DNA from: CBDBCU01 sp965203435
GTDB lineage: Bacteria > Chloroflexota > Dehalococcoidia > Lucifugimonadales > UBA3495
Length of the DNA: 64,000 nt
Reading direction: 5' to 3'
Assembly: GCA_965203435.1 (NCBI GenBank)
Contig: CBDBCU010000003.1
Coordinates: 472,964-536,963, forward strand
Below, piece after piece: positions 43,487 through 51,840 of the stretch. Position numbers and translations under genes: made by a program. Each line of letters opens with the position of its first letter. Position 1 is the first letter of the stretch. The notes beneath the pieces are model-generated. The model saw nothing but the letters and a program-made list of their open reading frames with translations. It was not told the DNA's origin and searched no databases.

Positions 43487-44413
43487 ATGCCCAAGGTTTT
43501 CATCACTGGCATCCTCCTTTTCCTGGTGCTGGGCGTCGGGTATGGCATTATCCAGGCCGCCCGTTCCATCCCCTGGGACTGCTCCGATTGGCAAGCCTTT
43601 GCCCATGACGACCGGACTACTTCCATCCTCGAATCCCTGGCCGAAAACCGGGGCAAAACCCTCTACTGCGCCATCGACCAGTCGGACACCTTTACCAAAG
43701 CCGAAACCTGGGAAGCCGGCAAAGACCGCAACGAGCGGGACGACACCGTCTATCAGGGCGAGCAAGGCCGCTTCCGCGGCTTTATCGCCGCCCAGGAGGG
43801 CTGGCTGACCGAGGGGGAATCCGGCATCACCGGGATGAGCATCGACCGCATCTTTGAGTTTCCTAGGGAGGAAAAGAAACGGCGGCGGCGGGAGCAACGG
43901 CTGAGCTTGGTGTATGACCGGGAATATCCGAACAGTGAACTGGCAGTTCTTACCATAACCTCAAATGGCAATGGTCCCACCACCGGTTATCTGGGACCTA
44001 ACCTAAGTCCCCCGCCCACTTGGGCTCGTACTCCCCGGACTACCACCAATGCGTATGTCATCGCTTTCGGCCGGCAAGGCGCTCCCGATACCGTCGCCAA
44101 TGATGCTACGGCGCAGGCCAACGCCCGGGATGCGTGGATTGTGACCGATGACCAAGCCGCCGAATGGGCCCGGAATGGCAACGGGGAATCAACCCTTCCG
44201 ACTGCGGCTATCCTCTCGGTGCCGGGCGGAGCCACGGAGGAGTGCGTAGCTCTGGGCTACCGCCGGGCCACCAATGTAAGGTGGTGGTACTACGATTCGG
44301 ACGGTGATGGCAACCCCAACCTCGCCCTTGGCCCGGATGAGGATGATCGGGCGACCCACCGAAGCTATCGGGCGTACGCGCAGATTTTCTACACGGCCAC
44401 CTGCAAGAAGTAG
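43487..44413 (+). CDS. Unknown secreted or membrane-anchored protein
   Basis: A 308-residue protein, ATG 43487 (GGAGGTT upstream). Residues 4-24 are hydrophobic (VFITGILLFLVLGVGYGIIQAA), a signal or anchor. The remainder is hydrophilic, with an Arg/Lys patch (REEKKRRRREQR) and a calcium-loop-like DSDGDGNPNLA near the C-terminus. Two Cys pairs (CSDW, LYCAI; EECVAL, TATCKK) might form disulfides. No family recognised. It is controlled by the hairpin leader. Confidence 0.55.
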   Translation: MPKVFITGILLFLVLGVGYGIIQAARSIPWDCSDWQAFAHDDRTTSILESLAENRGKTLYCAIDQSDTFTKAETWEAGKDRNERDDTVYQGEQGRFRGFIAAQEGWLTEGESGITGMSIDRIFEFPREEKKRRRREQRLSLVYDREYPNSELAVLTITSNGNGPTTGYLGPNLSPPPTWARTPRTTTNAYVIAFGRQGAPDTVANDATAQANARDAWIVTDDQAAEWARNGNGESTLPTAAILSVPGGATEECVALGYRRATNVRWWYYDSDGDGNPNLALGPDEDDRATHRSYRAYAQIFYTATCKK

Positions 44414-44507
44414 GCGGTCGGCGGGGCCGGGGTAAGCGGATAAGGGAACCCCCTGGCGGTTGCGCGGCGGCGTGGCGGCTGGGGGGTTTTGCTTTTTTGC
44501 CCTTTCC

Positions 44508-44640
44508 GTTCATCCTGAACCGGCCGCCCTTTTCGTTCCTCCTTCAACGATGTTCAGATGAACGGATTTATGGATTCCCGCTTACGCGGGAATGACGGTG
44601 GGGGTGAGGACGGAATGACGGTAGGGAGGGCGGAAAGGAC
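44508..44640. repeat. Mixed dRS3-like and CATCCTGAAC fragments
   Basis: A decayed CATCCTGAAC unit (44508-44560) and one inverted dRS3-like copy at 44572-44599 followed by further ATGACGGT fragments. No gene seen in 44414-44707. Confidence 0.75.
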
Positions 44641-44707
44641 AGTTTCCCTATCCCCAAAAACCGGGTAAAATAGCCGGCAAAACCGGCTATCCCCGGAGGT
44701 TTCTGCT

Positions 44708-45976
44708 ATGCCCGGCCCCCTGGACGGCGTTAAGGTTGTCGAGTTCACCGAAATTATTGCCGGCCCCTTTGCCGGGATGTTGCTGGCCGATCTGGGCGCC
44801 GCCGTTATCAAAGTGGAACCGCCCTGGGGCGACCCCTGGCGCGGCGTCCAATCCTTTGCCGCCACCGAAAGCCGGCCCTTTATCGCCTACAATCGCGGCA
44901 AGCGCAGCCTGACCCTGGATTTGACCACGGCCGCCGCCCGGGATATTCTGGCCCGGCTGATTCCCCAAACCGATGTGGCCCTGGTCAACTACCGCCCCGA
45001 TGTGGCGGCCAAGCTGGGCGTGGATTACGCCGCCCTGGCCGCTCTTAATCCCCGGCTGATTTACTGCGAAAATACCGCCTTTGGCCGCCAAGGGCCGGAC
45101 GCCCACCGCCCCGGCTACGATCTGATCCTGCAAGCCATGTCCGGCTTGATGGCCGCCGAGGGCAAGCTGAATAATAGCGGCGTCCCCCAGCACATCGTTG
45201 CCACGCCGTTGGTGGACACCGCCGCCGGCCTTTGCCTGGCTTGGTGCGTCTGCGCCGCCCTCTACCATCGGGAGCGCACCGGCCGGGGGCAAAAGGTGGA
45301 AACCACGCTATTGGGCTTGGCTTTGGCGATGCTGGGAATGCGCTTTGTGGAAATGGAATCCCTGGATAAGGATAATTTCCGCCATACGCAGGAATCCCTC
45401 GCTGCCCTGCGGCAGGCCGGCTTGCCCTACGCCGACCTGCTGCAAATCTACGAATCCGACCATCCGATTGCGCCGGGCAACATCTACTATCGCACCTATC
45501 AGACCGCCGACGGGGTTATCGCGGTGGGCTGTCTCAGCGATCCCTTGCGCCGCCGCCTGCTGGACACCCTGGGCTTGACCGATCTGCGCTTTGACCCGGA
45601 TTATGATCCCCAATCCGACCGGGCGATAGCCTTTGGCGCGGCATTGATGTCCCAGGCCGAGGCGGTTTTTCGGGAAAGGCCGGCGGCGGAATGGCTGACC
45701 TTGCTGGAGGAGCGGGGCATCCCGGCCGGGCCGGTGCGGTTCGTCGAGGAAGTTTTTGACGATGCCCAGGTTCAAGCCAACGGACTGGTAGCGGAATTGG
45801 CGCACCGGGACGCCGGCCGGCTGCGGATGTTGGGGGCTTTGGCCGATTTCAGCGAAACGCCCTTGCAGCCCACGCCCCCGCCGGTCTTGGGCCAGCACAC
45901 CCACGAAATCCTGGCCGAATTGGGCTACACCCCGGTGGAAATAACCGCGTGGCGGGCGGCCGGCGTGTTGGGGTAG
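44708..45976 (+). CDS. CaiB/BaiF family CoA transferase
   Basis: A 422-residue class III CoA transferase. MPGPLDGVKVVEFTEIIAGPFAGMLLADLGAAVIKVEPP is the family N-terminus; YNRGKRSLTLDL, ENTAFGRQGPDAHRPGYDLI and the catalytic-Asp region PLVDTAAGL are visible. It moves CoA between carboxylic acids (formyl-CoA, carnitine, bile-acid or succinyl types); which substrate is unknown. ATG 44708 with GGAGGTTTCT upstream. The nearest metabolic gene in the same orientation is the PEP mutase/isocitrate lyase family gene 2 kb on. Confidence 0.92.
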   Translation: MPGPLDGVKVVEFTEIIAGPFAGMLLADLGAAVIKVEPPWGDPWRGVQSFAATESRPFIAYNRGKRSLTLDLTTAAARDILARLIPQTDVALVNYRPDVAAKLGVDYAALAALNPRLIYCENTAFGRQGPDAHRPGYDLILQAMSGLMAAEGKLNNSGVPQHIVATPLVDTAAGLCLAWCVCAALYHRERTGRGQKVETTLLGLALAMLGMRFVEMESLDKDNFRHTQESLAALRQAGLPYADLLQIYESDHPIAPGNIYYRTYQTADGVIAVGCLSDPLRRRLLDTLGLTDLRFDPDYDPQSDRAIAFGAALMSQAEAVFRERPAAEWLTLLEERGIPAGPVRFVEEVFDDAQVQANGLVAELAHRDAGRLRMLGALADFSETPLQPTPPPVLGQHTHEILAELGYTPVEITAWRAAGVLG

Positions 45977-45985
45977 GGATTGGGC

Positions 45986-46543
45986 TTAACGCTGATACCG
46001 AAACAGCCGCCATACCGGGGTAGAAAATCCCGGCAGCAAATCGCCGCCCGCCAGGGTGTCATCCTCTCCTAAAGTCAGCGGCTCCTGATAGGGGCGGTAC
46101 ACCGTGACCGTAACCCGTTCCGGGTCGGCTACCCAAACCTCCCGGGAGCCGTAGCTCAACCACATCCCGGCTTTGGCCGCCAGTTCCGCATAGGAATTGC
46201 GCGGCGACTTGACCTCCACCGCCAGATCCGGAGCCAATTCCGGGTAGCCCTGCGTCCCCGGCGGGATGCGGCCCGGCGCAATCCAAGCCACATCCGGGGC
46301 GCGCACCGTGTCCGGATCCCGTTCCAGACGATAACCCGGTTCCCCGGATCTGGGTACGCCGTAGCCGTTGGGCACGGTGTAAGCGCCCAAGACAATAGTG
46401 ATGAGGGATACCGCTACGCCGTGGGGATCTCCGGTAGCCATTTTCTCCACCAACACGCCCCGCAGCAGCTCGTAGCGATGCCCATCATTCCGGGGCATCC
46501 GCAGCAACTCCTCGGCGGTAATCAATTTCAGGGCCGTAACCAT
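45986..46543 (-). CDS. Uma2 family (DUF820) putative nuclease, tandem copy A
   Basis: A 185-residue Uma2 protein: MVTALKLITAEELLRMPRNDGHRYELLRGVLVEKM, APDVAWIAPGRIPPG, PDLAVEVKSPRNS, EVWVADPERVTVTVYRP. The Asp/Glu-Lys (AVEVKSP) site is intact, closer to a full PD-(D/E)xK than in the 22553/23167 pair. It is the last of three tandem minus-strand copies with a repeat period of about 629 bp. The central region differs most from copies B and C. Confidence 0.87.
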   Translation of the reverse strand: MVTALKLITAEELLRMPRNDGHRYELLRGVLVEKMATGDPHGVAVSLITIVLGAYTVPNGYGVPRSGEPGYRLERDPDTVRAPDVAWIAPGRIPPGTQGYPELAPDLAVEVKSPRNSYAELAAKAGMWLSYGSREVWVADPERVTVTVYRPYQEPLTLGEDDTLAGGDLLPGFSTPVWRLFRYQR

Positions 46544-46614
46544 AATTCCCTCTGCCGCAACCGGCTTTGGTTGGGTTTTCCTGCCGGATAGATTTTCCTC
46601 CGCTGGCGAGCCGC

Positions 46615-47172
46615 TTAACGCCGCCGCCGAAACAGCCGCCATACCGGAGTAGCAAACCCCGGCAGCAAATCGCCGCCCCCCAAGTTGTCATCCTCCCCCA
46701 AAGTCAGCGGCTCCTGATAGGGCCGGTACACCGTGATAGCAACCCGTTCCGGGTCGGCTACCCAAACCTCCCGGGAGCCGCAGCTCAGCCACATCCCGGC
46801 TTTGGCCGCCAGTTCTGCGTAGGAATTACGCGGCGACTTGACCTCCACCGCCAAATCCGGAGCCAATTCCGGGTAGCCCTGCATCCCCGGCGGGATGCGG
46901 CCCGGGGCAATCCAAGCCACATCCGGCGCCCGCACCGTGTCCGGGTTTCTTTCCAGCAGATAACCTGGATTGCCGGCTCCGCAGCATCCATAGTCATTAG
47001 CCTCGACGTGATTGCCCAAGGCGGCGCAGATCCGCGCTACCGCCATGCTATGTTGGTGACCGGCCGGCATTTTCTCCACCAACACGCCCCGCAGCAGCTC
47101 GTAGCGATGCCCATCGTTCCGGGGCATCCGCAGCAACTCCTCGGCGGTAATCAATTTCAGGGCCGTAACCAT
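46615..47172 (-). CDS. Uma2 family (DUF820) putative nuclease, tandem copy B
   Basis: A 185-residue paralogue with the same start (MVTALKLITAEELLRMPRN) and end, differing in the middle (HQHSMAVARICAALGNHVEANDYGC). The catalytic block PDLAVEVKSPRNS is identical to copy A. The gap to copy A (71 bp) resembles that between B and C, consistent with duplication of gene plus spacer. No partner gene is seen in between. Confidence 0.87.
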   Translation of the reverse strand: MVTALKLITAEELLRMPRNDGHRYELLRGVLVEKMPAGHQHSMAVARICAALGNHVEANDYGCCGAGNPGYLLERNPDTVRAPDVAWIAPGRIPPGMQGYPELAPDLAVEVKSPRNSYAELAAKAGMWLSCGSREVWVADPERVAITVYRPYQEPLTLGEDDNLGGGDLLPGFATPVWRLFRRRR

Positions 47173-47242
47173 AAATCCCTCTGCCGCAGCCGGCTTTGAT
47201 TGGATTTTTCCTGCCGGATAGATTTCCCCCTTGGCTGACCGC

Positions 47243-47800
47243 TTACCGCCGCCGCCGAAACAGCCGCCATACCGGAGTGGAAAACCCCGGCAGCAAATCG
47301 CCTCCCGACAAGGTATCGTCCTCGCCCAAAGTCAGCGGCTCCTGATAGGGCCGGTACACCGTGATACTTACCCGTTCCGGGTCGGCTACCCAAACCTCCC
47401 GGGAGCCGTAGCTCAGCCACATCCCGGCCTTGGCCGCCAGTTCCGCATAAGAATTGCGCGGCGATTTGACCTCCACTGCCAAATCCGGAGCCAGTTCCGG
47501 GTAGCCCTGCGTTCCCGGCGGGATGCGGCCCGGGGCAATCCAGGCCACATCCGGCGCCCGCACCGTGTCCGGATCTCGTTCCAAACGACAACCCAGTTCC
47601 CCGGAAAAGACGGTGCCGTAATCGTTGGCGTCGCTGTAAAGGTCCAAGGCGACGGCAATGCGCGTCACCGACTCGCCGTGGGGGATTCCAGTAGGCATTT
47701 TCTCCACCAACACGCCCCGCAGCAGCTCGTAGCGATGCCCCTCGCCCCGGGGCATCGCCAGCAACTCCTCGGCGGTAATCAATTTCAGGGCCGTAACCAT
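47243..47800 (-). CDS. Uma2 family (DUF820) putative nuclease, tandem copy C
   Basis: A 185-residue paralogue, first in transcription order, again divergent in the middle (IPHGESVTRIAVALDLYSDAND) and conserved elsewhere. AGGGAATT precedes the ATG at 47800. All three copies are on the minus strand, while the two other Uma2 genes in the window (22553, 23167) belong to a different subgroup (VISPND rather than VKSPRN). Confidence 0.87.
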   Translation of the reverse strand: MVTALKLITAEELLAMPRGEGHRYELLRGVLVEKMPTGIPHGESVTRIAVALDLYSDANDYGTVFSGELGCRLERDPDTVRAPDVAWIAPGRIPPGTQGYPELAPDLAVEVKSPRNSYAELAAKAGMWLSYGSREVWVADPERVSITVYRPYQEPLTLGEDDTLSGGDLLPGFSTPVWRLFRRRR

Positions 47801-48037
47801 AATTCCCTCTGCCGCATCCGGCTTGGATTCGACTTTCCGGTTGGGTAAGCGCCGCCCATTGTAGCACAAGACCGGCGGCGATGGTAGGGGGACAGCCGGG
47901 CGACCTTGGCAAGGTTTGTTGGCATTAAATCCCGGAAATTATATACTCAAGGCCACGCTATCCTTGCCCTGCTGCTGGCGGCCCAAGCCGTTTGGGATAA
48001 GCGTATAATTCCCTAAAACAAAGGAGGACACCCCGAT

Positions 48038-48904
48038 ATGAACGCCCTTGCCGCCGTTGCTCCGGCGGTCAAGCCCACGACCCGCCTGCGGCAGCTGCTG
48101 GCCGCCGACGGGCTGATTGTCGCCCCCTTTATTATGAACGCCCTGCACGCCCGCATCGCCGAATCCGTCGGCTTTGACGCCGTCTATATGACCGGGGCCG
48201 GCACTTCCGCGGAACGGGGTTTCCCCGATGTGGGCCTGCTGACTATGACCGAAATGACCGCCAACGCCCGCTATATCGCCAACGCGGTGGCTGTTCCGGT
48301 TATCTGCGATGCCGATACCGGCTACGGCAATGCCCTGAATGTGCAGCGCACGGTGCGGGAATACGAGGCCGCCGGCGTGGCCGCCCTTCATCTCGAAGAC
48401 CAGGTTTTTCCGAAAAAATGCGGGTTCTTTGAGGGCAAGCAGGTCATCCCGATGGAGGAGCATATTCAGAAAATCCGCGCCGCTCTGGATGCCCGCCGCG
48501 ACCCGGATTTTGTGATTATCGCCCGCTGCGATGCCTACGCCGTTACCGGGTGGGAGGACACCGTCCGCCGCTGCCGGGCCTATCGGGAGGCCGGGGCCGA
48601 TCTGGTGTTCGTGGACGGCATTAAGTCCGCCGCCGACCTGGAACTTTACGCCCGGGATTTGGCCGACCTGCCGCGGATGTATAACGGCGATTTGGCAAAT
48701 ACCCGAGAAGTGGCCGCGATGGGCTACAAGCTGATGATTTGCGGCAGCACCATCTGGCTGATTTACCGCCAGCTGCGGGACGCCTTTGCCGAACTGAAAG
48801 ATACCGGCCAGGTCAACCCGGAACGCTTTGGCACCCGTTGGGAGGTGGCCGACCTGCTGGGCCTGGACGAAGTGTACGCCCTGGAACAGAAATACCGCGC
48901 TTAA
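48038..48904 (+). CDS. Isocitrate lyase/PEP mutase family protein
   Basis: A 288-residue TIM-barrel C-C lyase. Visible: ADGLIVAPFIMNALHARIAESVGFDAVY, metal-binding Asp in CDADTGYGN (about residues 90-98), LEDQVFPKKCGFFEGK (catalytic-loop Cys128), and IIARCDAYA. KKCG is retained, but the usual His after it is Phe. It resembles methylisocitrate lyase and carboxyphosphonoenolpyruvate mutase relatives; oxaloacetate decarboxylase is possible too. ATG 48038 with GGAGGA upstream. Confidence 0.87.
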   Translation: MNALAAVAPAVKPTTRLRQLLAADGLIVAPFIMNALHARIAESVGFDAVYMTGAGTSAERGFPDVGLLTMTEMTANARYIANAVAVPVICDADTGYGNALNVQRTVREYEAAGVAALHLEDQVFPKKCGFFEGKQVIPMEEHIQKIRAALDARRDPDFVIIARCDAYAVTGWEDTVRRCRAYREAGADLVFVDGIKSAADLELYARDLADLPRMYNGDLANTREVAAMGYKLMICGSTIWLIYRQLRDAFAELKDTGQVNPERFGTRWEVADLLGLDEVYALEQKYRA

Positions 48905-49063
48905 TTAACATGGATAGACAGGATAGACAGGATTTTTTGGTCTGATTAGGCAAGGGTTATCCAGGCTGGTAAGGGATTTCCTCATCAGACCGTTGGCTTG
49001 CCGCAAGAGTCTTTCCCGGCAGACCCCAAAATCCTGTATATCCTGTTAATCCATGTTTGAATC
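48905..49063. repeat. ATCCTGT-type inverted element
   Basis: Left end AACATGGATAGACAGGATAG, right end ATCCTGTTAATCCATGTTTG. Its right end supplies the last bases before the stop codon region of the LLM gene at 49062. Confidence 0.87.
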
Positions 49064-50009
49064 AGGGAATCAGGGGCATAACTTCCCGGGAGAATTGTTC
49101 CATGGCCTCTTGCTGGGCGTTGGCGCTGTCCACCCGGAAGCCGATGATAAAGTTGCGGACGCCAATATCTTGATACTGGCGCAGGTCGGCGGCAATCTGC
49201 TCCGGGATGCCGCGCATCAGGGGGCGCTGCGGCCCCGGTTGCCGGTCAAAGACCACATCGGTGCTGAAACAGGGTACGACGGCATCCTCCGGGCGGCCGG
49301 CGCGAACGGTCAAGCGGCGCAGTTGGGCGATTTTGCCGGCCAATTCCTCCGGCTCCAGCACCGCCGGCGGGCGCAGGCCAATGGGCATCCAGCCATCGCC
49401 CAGGGCCGCGGCCCGGCGCAAAGCCGGCCCGGTATGCCCGCCAATCCACAGCGGCGGATGCGGTTTTTGTACCGGCTTGGGCAAAAAGCCGGCCCCGGAA
49501 GTCTGGACATAGCGGCCGTGGAACTCCGGATTTTCCGCCGTCCACAGCTCCTTGAACAGGCGCAGATATTCGTCCGTTACCGCGCCCCGTTCCGCAAAAG
49601 TATCCAGGCCCAGGGCTTGAAACTCCTCCGCCATCCAGCCTACGCCCACGCCCAGCGTTACCCGCCCTGCCGACAGGGTGTCCAGGGTGGCAATCATCTT
49701 GGCCGCCAACACCGGGCTGCGGTAGGGGATAATCAGCACATGGGTGCCGAGGCGCAGGCGGTGGGTGCAGCCGGCCAGAAAGTTGAGGGTGGACAGGGGG
49801 TCGTAGTAGGGCTGGTCGGGACTGAAAGCCGGCGTGCCATCCGGGGAGTAGGGATAGAAGGATTCCACCTGCCGGGGCAGGATGATGTGGTCGCTGACCC
49901 AGGCGGAGTCAAAGCCCAGTTCCTCGGCCCGCTGCGCCAGGGCGCGCAAGGCTTGGGGACTGGCTAACGGCCCCCGGCTCGGCAAAGAACAGCCAAAAGT
50001 CGCCGGCAT
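49062..50009 (-). CDS. LLM-class F420-dependent oxidoreductase
   Basis: A 315-residue luciferase-like monooxygenase-fold flavin/F420 oxidoreductase: GFDSAWVSDHIILP (about residues 31-44), LRLGTHVLIIPYRSPVLAAKMIATLDTLSAGRVTLGVGVGWMAEEF, and KPHPPLWIGGHTGPALRRAAALGDGWMP. This subfamily usually uses F420, implying F420 synthesis in the host. ATG 50009 with GGAGGTTTCTT upstream. The 3' end reaches into the repeat element at 48905-49063, and another element lies just before the start, so the gene is bracketed by elements. Confidence 0.88.
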   Translation of the reverse strand: MPATFGCSLPSRGPLASPQALRALAQRAEELGFDSAWVSDHIILPRQVESFYPYSPDGTPAFSPDQPYYDPLSTLNFLAGCTHRLRLGTHVLIIPYRSPVLAAKMIATLDTLSAGRVTLGVGVGWMAEEFQALGLDTFAERGAVTDEYLRLFKELWTAENPEFHGRYVQTSGAGFLPKPVQKPHPPLWIGGHTGPALRRAAALGDGWMPIGLRPPAVLEPEELAGKIAQLRRLTVRAGRPEDAVVPCFSTDVVFDRQPGPQRPLMRGIPEQIAADLRQYQDIGVRNFIIGFRVDSANAQQEAMEQFSREVMPLIP

Positions 50010-50025
50010 AAGAAACCTCCCTTTA

Positions 50026-50131
50026 TTTACATGGATGGGCCGGATATACAGGATTTTCGTATCTGCCGGGAAAGATTTTCCCCGTAAGGCAATCAAGAAT
50101 CCTGTTTATCCGGTATATCCATGTTTGAATC
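50026..50131. repeat. ATCCTGT-type inverted element
   Basis: Left end TTTACATGGATGGGCCGGAT, right end TATATCCATGTTTGAATCCG. With the 48905 copy it flanks the LLM gene on both sides. Confidence 0.86.
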
Positions 50132-50142
50132 CGTCCCCGCGG

Positions 50143-50385
50143 CTAGGCCGGAAGGGCGGCCGGCTTAACCGCCGACAAATCCACGCGGAGCGGCTTTTCC
50201 TTGACCGCGCTGACGCCGTCAATCTTGAACCCCAGAACCTGCCCTTGCAGATCCACCAGGGCCAGGGCCCGCTCGTCGGCGGTAGCGGTGTAATAGCCGT
50301 TGCCGGTTCCCCAGGACACATCCAGATAATCCCCGGCAGCATCATACCAGAGGTTGACTTTCAGATGATGGTTCCCGGCGGTCAT
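50143..50385 (-). CDS. DUF2283-like protein (array 2)
   Basis: An 80-residue single-domain protein: LKVNLWYDAAGDYLDVSWG, then YTATADERALALVDLQGQVLGFKIDGVS. The YDxAxDYLDV and VLGFKI strands match the DUF2283 pattern and its array-2 paralogues. Its ATG (50385) overlaps the upstream gene's stop by 4 bp (ATGA). It is the last gene of the run. Presumed antitoxin-type; not shown. Confidence 0.7.
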   Translation of the reverse strand: MTAGNHHLKVNLWYDAAGDYLDVSWGTGNGYYTATADERALALVDLQGQVLGFKIDGVSAVKEKPLRVDLSAVKPAALPA

Positions 50386-50627
50386 TCCGTCCCCGCCGGC
50401 GGCATTACCGGGTACAAGTCCACATTGACGAAGCCCATTTCCCCGTCGTCAATGCCGCTGAGGCCGGACACCCTGAACCCGCACAGATTGCCGGCGGCGT
50501 CCACCAGGGCCTGCACCCGGTCATCGTCGGTGGCGGTGTAGCGGGTATCCGGCGGCGATGCCCAAACCACATCGAAGCAGTCCCCGGCTTCGTCAAAGTT
50601 GACGCTGATGTTTTTGATTTCCTCCAT
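50382..50627 (-). CDS. DUF2283-like protein (array 2)
   Basis: An 81-residue paralogue: ISVNFDEAGDCFDVVWAS, TATDDDRVQALVDAAGNLCGFRVSGL. It lies 39 bp after the 50667-50918 gene and overlaps the next by 4 bp. It has Phe where others have Tyr in the first motif and is the most divergent of the five. GGAGCGGC precedes the ATG at 50627. Confidence 0.7.
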   Translation of the reverse strand: MEEIKNISVNFDEAGDCFDVVWASPPDTRYTATDDDRVQALVDAAGNLCGFRVSGLSGIDDGEMGFVNVDLYPVMPPAGTE

Positions 50628-50666
50628 TGCTGCCGCTCCTGTTGGGCTGGGGGGTGTGGCGGGGGG

Positions 50667-50918
50667 CTAGACGGCGGCCGCCGGCTCCGGCCGTATTTGG
50701 GGCAAGTCGACCGGGGTCAACTCTACGTCGACCACTTCCCCGTCCTTAATCTTATCGACGCCCCAGACCTTAAACCCGGAAATGCCGCCGTCCTTAGCGA
50801 CCAGCACCCACACCCGGTCGTTTTCCGTAGGGGTGAAAATAATGCCGGACTTCCAATGCACGTCCAGGTAGTGGCCGGCCTTGTCGAACCAGACATTCAC
50901 CCGCGCTACTTCCGCCAT
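50667..50918 (-). CDS. DUF2283-like antitoxin candidate overlapping toxin B
   Basis: An 83-residue protein: VNVWFDKAGHYLDVHWKSG, TENDRVWVLVAKDGGISGFKVWGV, then VELTPVDLPQ. The ATG (50918) lies 13 bp inside the upstream toxin-like gene, the same arrangement as the 51589 gene and the first array. The VELTPVDLPQ tail is shared with the other toxin-overlapping copy, so these two are the probable cognate antitoxins of the two toxin copies. Confidence 0.72.
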   Translation of the reverse strand: MAEVARVNVWFDKAGHYLDVHWKSGIIFTPTENDRVWVLVAKDGGISGFKVWGVDKIKDGEVVDVELTPVDLPQIRPEPAAAV

Positions 50919-51226
50919 AGCAGTTCGTCTCCTTTGATGTGGCTGGCGACGAAGGCAGTTACCACAAAAGCGTCGCCGTTGAAAACCTTTACCACCACGC
51001 AGATGCGGTTATCTCCCACCACCGGCAGGCCATAGAACCAGCGGTAGTATATCCGCATGGTCTCCGGGTCTGACGGGTCGCGAAAGATTTCATCCGGATC
51101 CAGCAAGGTTGGCCCGAGGGTATCCTCCAGCAAGGCCATATCCTCGTGGTCCGAGATGATATGCTGCCACCGCTCCTCGGGAAAGCGGATGGCCCGGCCC
51201 TGATAGTCTAACAGTATAGCCCGCAT
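50906..51226 (-). CDS. BECR/PBECR-like toxin candidate B
   Basis: A 106-residue protein. MRAILLDYQGRAIRFPEERWQHIISDHEDM, TLLDPDEIFRD, RWFYGLP, ICVVVKVFNGDAFVVTAFVASH. The H...H...(L/P)DPDEI...VVVK...VVTA pattern matches small phage-type Barnase-EndoU-ColicinE5-RelE (BECR) nucleases. It is almost identical at DNA level to the 51819 copy at the 5' end. GGAG precedes the ATG at 51226. RNase activity is inference. Confidence 0.6.
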   Translation of the reverse strand: MRAILLDYQGRAIRFPEERWQHIISDHEDMALLEDTLGPTLLDPDEIFRDPSDPETMRIYYRWFYGLPVVGDNRICVVVKVFNGDAFVVTAFVASHIKGDELLWRK

Positions 51227-51280
51227 TTAGGATACTCCGAGGGGATGGGATGCTGCCGGGGATGGCAAAACCCGGCCCGG

Positions 51281-51538
51281 CTAGATGGCGGCCGCCGGCT
51301 CCGGCTCAGCCTGCGGCAAGTCGACCGGAGTCAGGGCAAAGTTGACGATTTCCTCCGCTTTGACCCGGCTGAGGCCCCAGATCATAAACCCGGACAAATT
51401 GCCCGCGTCATCCACCAGAACCTCTACCCGGTCGTCCGCGGTAGGCATAAAGAAATTGCCGGCTTCGGACACCCAGAACACATCCAGGTAGTTGCCGGCC
51501 TTGTCGTACCAGACCTTGATTTTTTCAACTTCCGCCAT
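51281..51538 (-). CDS. DUF2283-like protein (array 2)
   Basis: An 85-residue member: VWYDKAGNYLDVFWVSE, FFMPTADDRVEVLVDDAGNLSGFMIWGL, then FALTPVDLPQAEPE. It lies 50 bp after the 51589 gene and 54 bp before toxin B, and is not overlapped by a toxin gene, so it may be a spare copy. The ATG at 51538 follows GGAGGCAATT. Confidence 0.7.
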   Translation of the reverse strand: MAEVEKIKVWYDKAGNYLDVFWVSEAGNFFMPTADDRVEVLVDDAGNLSGFMIWGLSRVKAEEIVNFALTPVDLPQAEPEPAAAI

Positions 51539-51588
51539 AGCAAATTGCCTCCAAGGTATTATAGCCGCCGCTGGCAAAGGCGGCACTG

Positions 51589-51840
51589 CTAAACGGCGGC
51601 CGCCTTTGCCGGCCGGGTTTGGGGCAAGTCGACCGGGGTCAACTCTACGCCGACTACTTCCCCCTCCTCGAGCTTGCTGACGGCGGAAACCTTGAACCCG
51701 CACCGGTTGCCCGCCCGATCCATCAACACCATTACCTGGTCGTTGTCGGTAAGGGTGAAGTAGCTGCCGGAGACCCAATGCACATCGAGATAGTCCCCGG
51801 CCTTGTCGTACCAGACATTCACGCGCCGGATTTTGTCCAT
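51589..51840 (-). CDS. DUF2283-like antitoxin candidate overlapping toxin A
   Basis: An 83-residue member: VNVWYDKAGDYLDVHWVSG, DNDQVMVLMDRAGNRCGFKVSAV, VELTPVDLPQ. The ATG (51840) lies 22 bp inside toxin A; its ribosome binding site is within that gene. It has the best YDxAGDYLDV match of the array. By position it is the cognate partner of toxin A. Confidence 0.73.
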   Translation of the reverse strand: MDKIRRVNVWYDKAGDYLDVHWVSGSYFTLTDNDQVMVLMDRAGNRCGFKVSAVSKLEEGEVVGVELTPVDLPQTRPAKAAAV

